Source of the DNA: a marine bacterium B5-7
Lineage (GTDB): Bacteria > Pseudomonadota > Gammaproteobacteria > Arenicellales > CAJQKF01
DNA: 64,000 nucleotides
Direction: 5' to 3'
Assembly: GCA_021604525.1 (NCBI GenBank)
Contig: BQJD01000009.1
Location: 1-64,000 of the forward strand
Below the pieces are notes generated by a model. The model saw only the letters and a program-made list of their open reading frames with translations, had not been told where the DNA came from and made no database searches. This document shows, in pieces, positions 1 through 7,340 of the stretch. The position numbers and the translations under genes are program-made. Numbering within the stretch: the stretch's first letter is position 1; every line of letters begins with the position of its first letter.

Positions 1-1
1 T

Positions 2-709
2 CCTCTCACATCTCGTCAGTCCCATCTCGGTGGCGTGAGGCGTTTGGTGAAAATCATTTTCAAACGACCCATAAATGATGTGACCCGTCAGACGAATCTT
101 GATCGTGTTGCGCTTAAATATGCCGGCCTGTATCCAGAGTCACGGCTGCGTGGTGCGTTTGAGGATGCGCTTGCCAATAGCTTGCTGTCGCTATCGGTAG
201 ATTTACCCTATGGACGCGATGATTTTAATTCGCGGATTGAATCAGCGAGAAACAAGCTGGTTCATGAAGGGATGAGACTTGCCGATTATGTTGGTAAGGC
301 AGTCGACATGGCCTATGAGGTTCAAAGACATCTTGATGGTATTGAGGACGCAGACTTTACTGATCTGATCCTCTCGCATCTCGACTCACTGGTCGGGCCC
401 GGATTCCCCGCCTGCCATCCGGCTTCGTGGATCGAGCACCTGCCGCGATTTGTTGAGGCTCTGTCCATTCGTGTGGAAAAAAGGCGACTAAACCCCGATT
501 CAGACGAAGTGCAGCGCTTCCGTGTCGATACTTTCCGGTCCCGGCTGGATACGATTGATGCCAGCCACATACTTGATACTCAGGCACTTGAATTCTACCG
601 ATTTCTTGTGGAGGAATTTAGCGTATCGTTATTCGCGCAATCCCTTGGGACTTCCCAGCCGGTATCCGCCAAGCGGCTGGAGCAATTATGGTCAAGAGTC
701 GTGGGATGA
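2..709 (+). CDS. hrpA: ATP-dependent RNA helicase HrpA, C-terminal part (5' end outside window)
   Basis: The reading frame is open from the left edge to the stop, so this is the last ~235 codons of a longer gene; the GTG at 35 is internal. The sequence matches the C-terminal domain (DUF3418) that follows the DEAH-box helicase core of HrpA, including the late LFAQSLGTSQPVSAKRLEQ stretch typical of its end. HrpA proteins are about 1,300 residues, so most of the protein lies outside. The family is a DEAH helicase acting on RNA and ribosomes. No helicase motif is inside the window, so identification rests on the C-terminal domain only. The following 413 bases carry no clear gene. Confidence 0.85.
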   Translation, partial: PLTSRQSHLGGVRRLVKIIFKRPINDVTRQTNLDRVALKYAGLYPESRLRGAFEDALANSLLSLSVDLPYGRDDFNSRIESARNKLVHEGMRLADYVGKAVDMAYEVQRHLDGIEDADFTDLILSHLDSLVGPGFPACHPASWIEHLPRFVEALSIRVEKRRLNPDSDEVQRFRVDTFRSRLDTIDASHILDTQALEFYRFLVEEFSVSLFAQSLGTSQPVSAKRLEQLWSRVVG

Positions 710-1122
710 TGGGCCAAGGCTTGGCTATTTGTTGATTAATGATCTGAGAGATCGCACGTCAAGTGTATTTTTAGCAGGCCGTGACTGGAGAATTCCAGAT
801 AGGCTCTTTAAACACTCAATATGAATATCTTTATGTTGCTGCCATTTTCAAATAGGTTCTAGCCAGGTTCCATATCAATACAGAATTCCGAAACGCAGTT
901 GTCAAGCGCTCCGGAATTTTTTAACTTCTGCGTGGTCTGGCAGGGCGCATTTATTCAAGCGGTCTGAGCGGTTATGATCCAGAATAGTCGACTGAGCGTT
1001 GTCGTATGCCCGCTTGTCGGATAATTCCTTGATGAGTTTGGGGCCAAAGTAATCTCATATCGTCTTTGGTTATTTCTCGGTACGTCATTCGAAAATAATT
1101 TATTCCCGGTGTTCTTACGTTC
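710..1122. other. Intergenic gap of 413 bases
   Basis: Between the end of hrpA and the next + strand gene. Just after the hrpA stop is a short GC-rich inverted repeat (GCCAAG/CTTGGC, about 714-726) without a real T tract. A minus-strand stretch at 902-1054 reads like protein (separate entry). No convincing sigma-70 promoter for the downstream gene; only a weak -10-like TAATTT near 1097. No tRNA or known RNA recognised. Confidence 0.6.
902..1054 (-). pseudogene. Possible decayed coding remnant
   Basis: Fifty sense codons read cleanly on the minus strand between in-frame stops at 1055-1057 and 902-904. The product looks protein-like (it contains FGPKLIKELSDKRAYDNAQ and ends EVKKFRSA) but has no start codon in frame. 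An ATG at 1054-1056 opens another frame, so a frameshift near 1045 would join start and body. I do not recognise the family. It may be the broken 3' end of a lost gene or chance. Confidence 0.25.
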
Positions 1123-1929
1123 ATGTGGATCGAACTGTCGAAAATACTGCCGTATCTCGTGTACCCATTGACGGTAGTCATTGTATTAGCGGTGGCAGGT
1201 TGCCTTGCGTTTCTTATGGGAGGGTATCGCAGCGGGCGGATTTTGGTTCTGTTATCGGTGTTGTTCCTGCTGATCGCATCGAACCCATGGCTGGCCAGTC
1301 GATTTCGAGCACATCTTGAACAGTGGTATCTCCCTGTCGAGATTGAGTCCGTACCAAAATCTCAGGCAATTGTACTTCTCGCCGGTGCGCTGCAACCGCC
1401 GGTCCCACCGCGCCTGGTTGCCGATTTAACCGGTGCGTCGGATCGAATTTGGCAGGCGGCGCGGTTATATCGAGCGGGCAGGGCACCGCTTGTAATTGTC
1501 ACGGGTGGCAACGTCTTCAAGCAAGACGATACCATTCACAGCGAAGCGTGGTATATCGCGGAGTTGTTGAATGCCTGGGGTGTACCACAAAGTGCCGTTA
1601 TCATTGAAGAAGATAGTAGAAATACCCATGAAAACGCTGTTTTTACCCGGAAAATCCTTGATCGCCGCGGTATTTTAAATATACTTCTGGTCACCTCCGC
1701 GCTTCACATGCCACGCGCTTTGGCCACTTTCAAAGGTGCCGGCATCAATGCTATTCCGGTGTCCGTGGATTTTACTGTCGCTGAGTACCGTCAGCCGCTT
1801 GTATTGAAACTGCTGCCATCAGCCGGTGCGCTCGCTGCCAATACAGAAACGCTACGTGAATATCTCGGCATACTTATCTACGGAATGCGGGGTTGGCTGG
1901 CCACCGGTCCCGACGATCATCCAAATTAA
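1123..1929 (+). CDS. ElyC/SanA/YdcF-family (DUF218) inner-membrane protein
   Basis: A 268-residue protein with two N-terminal membrane segments (about 11-33 and 38-57) followed by a Rossmann-like DUF218 domain (about 80-215). Family signatures visible are the AIVLLAGAL strand, IVTGGN near 125-130, the conserved SRNTHENA block near 165-172 and the TSALHMPRA segment. E. coli ElyC and SanA of this family affect envelope integrity and peptidoglycan or lipid-carrier metabolism; the exact reaction is not settled. Two N-terminal TMs and length favour the ElyC branch over YdcF. The ATG has no good Shine-Dalgarno sequence. The gene ends 36 bases before the aminotransferase gene on the same strand, so they may be co-transcribed. 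Confidence 0.8.
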   Translation: MWIELSKILPYLVYPLTVVIVLAVAGCLAFLMGGYRSGRILVLLSVLFLLIASNPWLASRFRAHLEQWYLPVEIESVPKSQAIVLLAGALQPPVPPRLVADLTGASDRIWQAARLYRAGRAPLVIVTGGNVFKQDDTIHSEAWYIAELLNAWGVPQSAVIIEEDSRNTHENAVFTRKILDRRGILNILLVTSALHMPRALATFKGAGINAIPVSVDFTVAEYRQPLVLKLLPSAGALAANTETLREYLGILIYGMRGWLATGPDDHPN

Positions 1930-1965
1930 CTCGATGCCGCAAATCTTGAAGGATTTCATCCACCC

Positions 1966-3531
1966 ATGACTGATTGCCTGCTACACCCTCACCTCGCCAG
2001 TCAACTCGCTACAGATTCCGGTCAGAAAATGATGCAATCATTGTCTGATCAGGCACATTTGCGCGGTGATGCGCTGTGGCTCAGTCTGGCGGTGATTTCC
2101 GATATGGTGTCAGCCCTTACGGCTGGCGATGGTAATGACGATGATGCCCGGATGTCAGAGGGCGAGGCACGGTCCCGTATCAGGATGCTGGGTGAATCCT
2201 GCAATTGGCTCGCAGCATTAGCCGCTGACGCCTCGCTTATTGATAATGATGACCGGATAGAAAGCTTACTGGCCCGGCAAGTAAAGCGGCTCGGTTCACA
2301 GGCATTTGTACTCACGGCTGATACCGAAGTGGCCGTTCCATCAGCAAGTTGTGAATACGAGGCAGTCACGTTATCCGATTATCTCGCTCGGGAGATGCCT
2401 GTACCACAAATACCCTTCATCGATCTCGCCCGCCAACAGCGGCGGATCCGATCAAGCGTTGAAGAAGGATTGTTCGGCGTGCTCGCGCATGGTCGGTACA
2501 TTGGCGGTCCGGAAATCGACACACTGGAAGCGCAGCTTGCCGAATATGTCGGCGTTCGCCATGCAATCGCTGTATCCAACGGCACCGATGCGCTGCTGAT
2601 TGCCATGCTGGCCCTTGATATCGGTGCCGGAGACGAGGTTATTACCTCGCCGTTCACTTTTGCGGCTACCGGAGAGATGATTCGCCTACTCGGTGCGCGT
2701 GCCGTGTATGTGGATATCGATCGGCAAACCTACAATCTTGACGCCAGTCAACTGGCTGCGGCCATCACTGAGAGAACCCGCGCGATTATGCCGGTTAGTT
2801 TATATGGACAGTGTGCGGATATGGACGCAATTAACGATATCGCCCATCGCCACAATACCGCAGTCATCGAAGATGGCGCACAGAGTTTTGGCGCGACATA
2901 TAAGGGTCGGCGTTCATGCGGTGTTTCAGATATTGGTTGCACCAGCTTTTTCCCGTCCAAGCCCCTGGGGGGGTATGGTGACAGTGGTGCGTGCTTCACC
3001 GATGATGATGCTCATGCCGACGCAATGCGACAAATACGTGACCATGGTCAGACCGGCCGATATCGGCATACGCGTCTTGGAATCAACGGTCGGATGTCTT
3101 CGTTTCAGGCGTCTGTTTTGCTTGCCAAGTTGGAGATTTTTGCAGAGGAAATTGAACTGCGTGTTAAAGCAGGGAAGCGATACGATAGATTGTTTACCGA
3201 GCGTCTGACCACCACTGCCCCGCGTTCAATAGTAATACCCACCGTGCCATCGTTTAATACCAGTGCCTATGCCCAATATACAGTGTTGGTAGAAGATCGC
3301 GACGTTGTGCAAAAGCATTTGGCTGATGTGGGCGTACCCAGCGCGGTTCACTACCCGTTACCCTTGAATCGGCAGCCCGCACTTGAAGAAATAGCATGCC
3401 GTGTGCCGGTTTGTGATGAAATATGTAGGCGGGTATTGAGTCTGCCGATGCACCCCTACATCAGCCTTCAGCAACAGGAGTACATTGTTGATGCGCTAAT
3501 CAATGCGGTGAGCGCAGCCAACGCCGCGTGA
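1966..3531 (+). CDS. DegT/DnrJ/EryC1/StrS sugar aminotransferase with extra N-terminal domain
   Basis: Residues about 148-520 form a complete PLP-dependent sugar aminotransferase of the WbpE/WlbC type: IPFIDLARQQRRI opening, SNGTDALLIAM, EDGAQSFGA, and FFPSKPLGGYGD with the PLP lysine at residue 332. Such enzymes aminate 3- or 4-keto nucleotide sugars using glutamate. Residues 1-145 are an unrelated, acidic, probably helical extension not usual in this family. An internal ATG at 2395 would give the family's normal length, but the upstream 143 codons are open and AAGGA lies 12 bases before the 1966 ATG. A plausible partner for the 6-dehydrogenase (5951) and WbpB-type enzyme (30336) in making a 3-amino-uronic acid. 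The sugar made is an inference. Confidence 0.8.
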   Translation: MTDCLLHPHLASQLATDSGQKMMQSLSDQAHLRGDALWLSLAVISDMVSALTAGDGNDDDARMSEGEARSRIRMLGESCNWLAALAADASLIDNDDRIESLLARQVKRLGSQAFVLTADTEVAVPSASCEYEAVTLSDYLAREMPVPQIPFIDLARQQRRIRSSVEEGLFGVLAHGRYIGGPEIDTLEAQLAEYVGVRHAIAVSNGTDALLIAMLALDIGAGDEVITSPFTFAATGEMIRLLGARAVYVDIDRQTYNLDASQLAAAITERTRAIMPVSLYGQCADMDAINDIAHRHNTAVIEDGAQSFGATYKGRRSCGVSDIGCTSFFPSKPLGGYGDSGACFTDDDAHADAMRQIRDHGQTGRYRHTRLGINGRMSSFQASVLLAKLEIFAEEIELRVKAGKRYDRLFTERLTTTAPRSIVIPTVPSFNTSAYAQYTVLVEDRDVVQKHLADVGVPSAVHYPLPLNRQPALEEIACRVPVCDEICRRVLSLPMHPYISLQQQEYIVDALINAVSAANAA

Positions 3532-3579
3532 TCTTTTCATAGCGTATTGCGGTAGGGTCGATTATCTCGGCTGAAATCG

Positions 3580-3608
3580 TTGTTTTTCGAGCCTTTAGCG
3601 TTTATAGT
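3580..3608 (+). promoter_or_regulatory. Sigma-70-like promoter of the EPS regulator, nearly leaderless
   Basis: TTGTTT (3580-3585), a 17-base spacer and TATAGT (3603-3608). Start of transcription would be about 3614-3616, two to four bases before the ATG at 3618. No Shine-Dalgarno sequence precedes that ATG, which fits a leaderless message. Confidence 0.5.
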
Positions 3609-3617
3609 GTTCATAAA

Positions 3618-4223
3618 ATGAACGCCGAAGATCCAAAACAGGACAAACTCACCTTAATGATGCTGTCGGCGATCGATTCCGGGCCTGGTATCAGTCAGCG
3701 CCGGCTCGCCGGCCACATGGGTGTAGCACTCGGACTGGCTAATTCCTACATAAAGCGGTGCGTAAAAAAGGGCTTCATTAAAATCAACGAAGCACCGGCT
3801 AATCGATACCTGTATTACCTGACACCGAAGGGCTTTAAAGAGAAGTCACGTCTGACTGCGCGCTTTTTATCATCGTCGCTAAATTTCTATCGTTCTGCCG
3901 CAGAATCCTGTGAGCGTGTATTCGTAAACTGTGCAATGGATGGTGTCAGTCACATTATTCTGTGTGGTGATTCCGAACTTGCCGAAATTGCGTTTTTAAA
4001 ATCGCTCGAATCAGGGATTTCGGTTGACGGTCTGTTCGACCCGTCGGGTGAACGTAGCCGGTTTTTCTCACAAACTGTATGGCACGACATTAACAATTTG
4101 CCATCAGCTTCGTGTGTCATTACTGCATTGGCCGGTGTCGATTCGCTGAAGAAAGATCTCGAGAAAAATCGCTCGGACATTGTTTATGTGCCGGATATTC
4201 TCGATTTGAAAAACGTTTCCTGA
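3618..4223 (+). CDS. Winged-helix (MarR-like) regulator associated with EPS clusters
   Basis: 201 residues. The N-terminal ~75 form a winged helix-turn-helix: ISQRRLAGHMGVALGLANSYIKRCVKKGFIKI, then the wing NRYLYYLTPKGFKEKSRLTARFL. The C-terminal half (about 95-200) looks like a small Rossmann or CoA-binding-like domain with GDSELAEIAFLKS, suggesting a small-molecule or sugar-nucleotide sensor. Proteins with this architecture are common at the head of exopolysaccharide and O-antigen clusters. The gene sits just upstream of the ops-bearing leader and initiating transferase, so local control of the cluster is likely. Its own message is probably leaderless and ends at a terminator overlapping the stop codon. 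The ligand is unknown. Confidence 0.75.
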   Translation: MNAEDPKQDKLTLMMLSAIDSGPGISQRRLAGHMGVALGLANSYIKRCVKKGFIKINEAPANRYLYYLTPKGFKEKSRLTARFLSSSLNFYRSAAESCERVFVNCAMDGVSHIILCGDSELAEIAFLKSLESGISVDGLFDPSGERSRFFSQTVWHDINNLPSASCVITALAGVDSLKKDLEKNRSDIVYVPDILDLKNVS

Positions 4224-4240
4224 CTCGAAGCGTTTTTTTT
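4209..4240 (+). terminator. Rho-independent terminator overlapping the regulator stop codon
   Basis: Left arm AAAAACGTTTC (4209-4219), loop 4220-4226, right arm GAAGCGTTTTT (4227-4237) with one G-T wobble, running into eight T (4233-4240). The TGA stop (4221-4223) is in the loop. This separates the regulator from the polysaccharide operon. Confidence 0.8.
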
Positions 4241-4262
4241 GCATTTGCGGGAAAAGATTACC

Positions 4263-4301
4263 CGCCTGCAGTATGCGGACCAAAAGGGTTGCTGCAGGGC
4301 G
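4263..4301 (+). promoter_or_regulatory. Leader hairpin reaching into the ops element
   Basis: CGCCTGCAG (4263-4271) can pair with CTGCAGG plus CG (4292-4301) with one bulged G at 4299, closing a 20-base loop. The 3' arm includes the first bases of the ops element. Another small stem, GCGGG/CCCGC (4247-4265), lies just before it, and the two are partly exclusive. A role in pausing is inference. Confidence 0.4.
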
Positions 4302-4309
4302 GTAGCGTG
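4298..4309 (+). promoter_or_regulatory. ops element (JUMPStart core) for RfaH recruitment
   Basis: GGCGGTAGCGTG, identical to the 12-base operon polarity suppressor element of enterobacterial polysaccharide operons and preceded by a JUMPStart-like CAGGG. It lies on the coding strand, 58 bases after the regulator's terminator and 164 bases before the first operon gene. RfaH binds ops in the non-template strand of paused RNA polymerase and suppresses polarity and termination downstream. The ~33-kb one-directional operon that follows fits this use. Confidence 0.85.
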
Positions 4310-4382
4310 TCAGATGATCGATATTGGTGATAGGCATGAAAGCTCGTTAATCTCTGTGCACGACCAAACAGTAGTGAAAATA

Positions 4383-4411
4383 TTGATGTTCGATTTCATC
4401 AACCATAATTC
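4383..4411 (+). promoter_or_regulatory. Weak promoter-like element with inverted repeat in the operon leader
   Basis: TTGATG (4383-4388) and CATCAA (4397-4402) form an inverted repeat with an 8-base spacer. TTGATG could also serve as a -35 box with TAATTC (4406-4411) as -10, spacer 17. It lies between ops and the first gene, so transcripts from here would bypass ops. Equally it could be an operator for the upstream regulator, or chance. Confidence 0.25.
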
Positions 4412-4473
4412 AATACATGGAAATTTCGGCTTGATCGACTTGCCTATACCTGATCGAATTGGTGAATTGACCG

Positions 4474-5856
4474 ATGCCTAAATGGTTGAGTGCGCGTGCA
4501 TCATTCGGCGTGTTGTTGGCATGTATCGATTCGATTTCGCTTTATTCATCCATAGGGATCGTTCATTACTATCGCCTTGGATTCTGGATTCCGAATTTTG
4601 ATTGGCAACTGGCTGCGATTGTTGGCGTCACGTTACTTACGCTGTACGTCATGAATGTTTACTATCTGGATCGAATGGGTAACCCGCTCCGCACGGCGAT
4701 TCGCACTTTTACCGCTGTCGCCGTGAGCGGTGCAACGATTGCTTCGGTTGTTTATGTCACTAAATCGACCGACGTAAGTACTGTTCTCTGGCGAGGTAAT
4801 CTTCCGCTTGGTTTGGTTGTTTTTGGTGTCTGGGCGTCGGTTCTTCGATATCTGGCACAGATTGCGCTTAATCGGTTCACTCGTGACCCGAATTGGATTG
4901 TCATTGGCAATAGTGAAAGAGGCCGTGCACTCATCGACGACCAGTCTCGATCGGCCATGGGCGGCAAACTTCTGCCACTTACGACATCAGAGCATGATCT
5001 CGATTATATCCATATAGAAACAACGGCTGAGTCGCTAAAAATTTCTGCACAACAAGGTACGATGTTCGAAGGTAAAGCGGCTGGAATCATACTGGCGACG
5101 GATGAAGTATTACCGAAAAACCTTGTGTCGCAATTAATGCACGCTCGACTCGGTGGTATCACGATACTTGAGGTTGCGGACTACTACGAACAGTTTTTAC
5201 TGCGTCTACCTGTCATGCAGCTTAAGGATGGTTGGTTTGCGATGTCTCAGGGCTTTGCACTCCTGCAGCATGACGTTCAGCTAAAAATCAAACGGATTCT
5301 GGATATTCTTGCAGCAAGTTTTGGTTTGATATTGTTTGCGCCCGTCTTTTTGATTGTTGCGGTCCTGGTTCGGACAACCAGTCAGGGACCGGCATTCTAT
5401 AGTCAGGTGCGTAGTGGACGTCTGGATCGGGAATTTCGATTACATAAGTTTCGAACCATGGTCACGAATGCCGAAGAAAACGGCCCTCAATGGGCACAAA
5501 ACAACGACCCGAGAATTACCCCGATCGGGCGATTGTTACGTAAGACCAGAATTGATGAGTTGCCTCAGTTATGGAATGTTCTTGTCGGTCAAATGAGTTT
5601 TATTGGTCCACGACCTGAGCGTCCGGATTTCAACAGGGAACTTAAAAAACAGATTCCATACTACGATTTGCGGCATCTTGTTAATCCCGGAATTACCGGC
5701 TGGGCACAGGTAATGTACCCTTATGGCGCATCGGTTCAAGATTCAAGAAAAAAACTCGAATACGATCTTTACTATATTAAAAACTATTCTCTTGCCTTTG
5801 ACTTATACATTGCATTACGAACCGTTCGGGTGGTGTTTTCCTGGGCGGGTCGATGA
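4474..5856 (+). CDS. Polyprenyl-phosphate hexose-1-phosphate transferase (WbaP/EpsB type), initiates the repeat unit
   Basis: 460 residues: four N-terminal membrane segments (about 1-130), a central Rossmann-like CoA-binding-type domain (about 140-240), one re-entrant hydrophobic segment near 285-305, then the conserved bacterial sugar transferase domain. Catalytic-domain signatures are KFRTM (325-329), DELPQLWNVL (from 361) and SFIGPRPERP (GPRPERP 378-384). These enzymes move hexose-1-phosphate or HexNAc-1-phosphate from a UDP-sugar to undecaprenyl phosphate at the inner membrane and start glycan assembly. It is the first gene after the ops element, as expected for the initiating step. The sugar it uses cannot be read from sequence. 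Confidence 0.9.
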   Translation: MPKWLSARASFGVLLACIDSISLYSSIGIVHYYRLGFWIPNFDWQLAAIVGVTLLTLYVMNVYYLDRMGNPLRTAIRTFTAVAVSGATIASVVYVTKSTDVSTVLWRGNLPLGLVVFGVWASVLRYLAQIALNRFTRDPNWIVIGNSERGRALIDDQSRSAMGGKLLPLTTSEHDLDYIHIETTAESLKISAQQGTMFEGKAAGIILATDEVLPKNLVSQLMHARLGGITILEVADYYEQFLLRLPVMQLKDGWFAMSQGFALLQHDVQLKIKRILDILAASFGLILFAPVFLIVAVLVRTTSQGPAFYSQVRSGRLDREFRLHKFRTMVTNAEENGPQWAQNNDPRITPIGRLLRKTRIDELPQLWNVLVGQMSFIGPRPERPDFNRELKKQIPYYDLRHLVNPGITGWAQVMYPYGASVQDSRKKLEYDLYYIKNYSLAFDLYIALRTVRVVFSWAGR

Positions 5857-5950
5857 ATGAATCAGGATGTTGTTATTCCGGAATTCGCGAGCAGTGCGAT
5901 CAAAATTTCAAGCCGTTTGATACTTGTCCTCTATTGTTCCTGGTACACCT

Positions 5951-7273
5951 ATGAGTAATGCAAATCAGCCTGACAGGGGAGATCTTTCCGATGTGTCAGT
6001 AGCCATAGTTGGTTTGGGATATGTTGGCTTACCGCTAGCGCTTGCCTTTGGATGTCATGTTCGAGTGATTGGCTATGATCAATCAAAGGAAAGAGTAGAG
6101 CAGTGCCTGGCTGGAACAGATATTCGTGGAGAATCGAACCATGTCGAGTTCAGGACGGCAACAAAATTACGCTTTACTTGTGATGTTGCGGACTGTGCAA
6201 ACGCAGACTTTATCCTGATTGTTGTGCCGACGCCTGTCGATTCTGCTAAACGTCCGGACTTCACACCATTAGTCCAGGCAAGTGAGGCTATCGGTTCAAT
6301 TTTGCGTAAAGGAACGACAGTAATCTACGAGTCGACGGTATATCCCGGCGCGACTGAAGAAAAGTGCATACCGGTTTTGGAAAATGCATCTGGCCTCAAA
6401 TGGAAAGAAGATTTCCATGTGGCATATTCACCAGAACGTGTGAATCCTGGGGATAAAGAACACACCCTCGAAAAGATTAAAAAGATAGTGGCGGCGGATG
6501 ATGCGGCGACTTTAAAGAAGGTTTCAAGGCTGTACTCGACGATCATTGAAGCAGGTATTTGCGAGGTCGAATCAATTCGCGTCGCGGAGGCCGCTAAGGT
6601 CATTGAAAACACCCAACGCGATCTGAACATTGCTCTCATAAACGAGTTTGCCGTGTTGTTCGACAAACTTGATATTGATACCCGCAGCGTTCTTGATGCC
6701 GCGGCGACCAAGTGGAATTTTCTACCTTTCAAACCCGGACTTGTGGGTGGCCATTGTATTGGTGTCGATCCTTACTACCTCACTTATAAAGCCCAGATGG
6801 TTGGCTATCATCCTGAAATCATTCTTGCTGGTCGTCGAATTAATGACCAGATGGGGAATTTCGTTGCGACCAAAACAATCAAGCTGATGCTTAAATCGAA
6901 AATTCCTGTCGACCAGGCGAAAATTGCGATTTTGGGGTTAACGTTCAAGGAGAATTGTTCAGATTTACGAAATTCCAAAGTTATCGATGTATTTGATGAA
7001 TTGCAATCCTATTCGCCTGGCACCGTTCTGATACACGATCCACTCGCATCAGATAAGGAAATCACGGCCGACTATGGAGTTGCACCGTCCAAATGGGAGG
7101 ATATAGATCAGGTCGATGTCATTGTTCTGGCCGTTGCCCACGAGTTTTACAAGAACCAGGCGTCCTCGGTGATAGCTGAGAAATTAACGCGACCGGGAGT
7201 TGTTATTGATGTCAAGGCGGCATTTGCAAGGGACGAATTCATCGACAGCGGATTGACCTACTGGAATCTCTAG
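5951..7273 (+). CDS. UDP-N-acetylhexosamine 6-dehydrogenase (TviB/WbpA-like)
   Basis: NAD-dependent nucleotide-sugar dehydrogenase of 440 residues from the ATG chosen here; a TTG at 5924 would add nine residues. The NAD-binding GLGYVGLP is near the N-terminus, the central domain has the helical linker with RVAEAAKVIENTQRD, and the catalytic cysteine is in VGGHCIGVDPYY (C269). The C-terminal LTFKENCSDLRNSKV motif is typical of the TviB/VipA branch that oxidises UDP-GlcNAc or UDP-GalNAc at C6 to the uronic acid in two steps. This supplies UDP-HexNAcA for the WbpB-type dehydrogenase (30336) and a DegT aminotransferase. Substrate within the branch is inferred. Confidence 0.87.
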   Translation: MSNANQPDRGDLSDVSVAIVGLGYVGLPLALAFGCHVRVIGYDQSKERVEQCLAGTDIRGESNHVEFRTATKLRFTCDVADCANADFILIVVPTPVDSAKRPDFTPLVQASEAIGSILRKGTTVIYESTVYPGATEEKCIPVLENASGLKWKEDFHVAYSPERVNPGDKEHTLEKIKKIVAADDAATLKKVSRLYSTIIEAGICEVESIRVAEAAKVIENTQRDLNIALINEFAVLFDKLDIDTRSVLDAAATKWNFLPFKPGLVGGHCIGVDPYYLTYKAQMVGYHPEIILAGRRINDQMGNFVATKTIKLMLKSKIPVDQAKIAILGLTFKENCSDLRNSKVIDVFDELQSYSPGTVLIHDPLASDKEITADYGVAPSKWEDIDQVDVIVLAVAHEFYKNQASSVIAEKLTRPGVVIDVKAAFARDEFIDSGLTYWNL

Positions 7274-7340
7274 TCGGCCATGGTGCGATTGATCGGCAAT
7301 TAAAGCATTAATCGAATTTTGAAAACAGGAAATACATAGC

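Noticed and set aside
4383-4402. TTGAT...ATCAA as a second FNR box
   Set aside because: The half sites are 10 bases apart, not 4, so it does not fit FNR spacing.
4239-4481. 80-codon + strand open frame between the regulator and the initiating transferase
   Set aside because: It spans the terminator tail and the ops element, has no ribosome site, and overlaps the next start; this is leader DNA.
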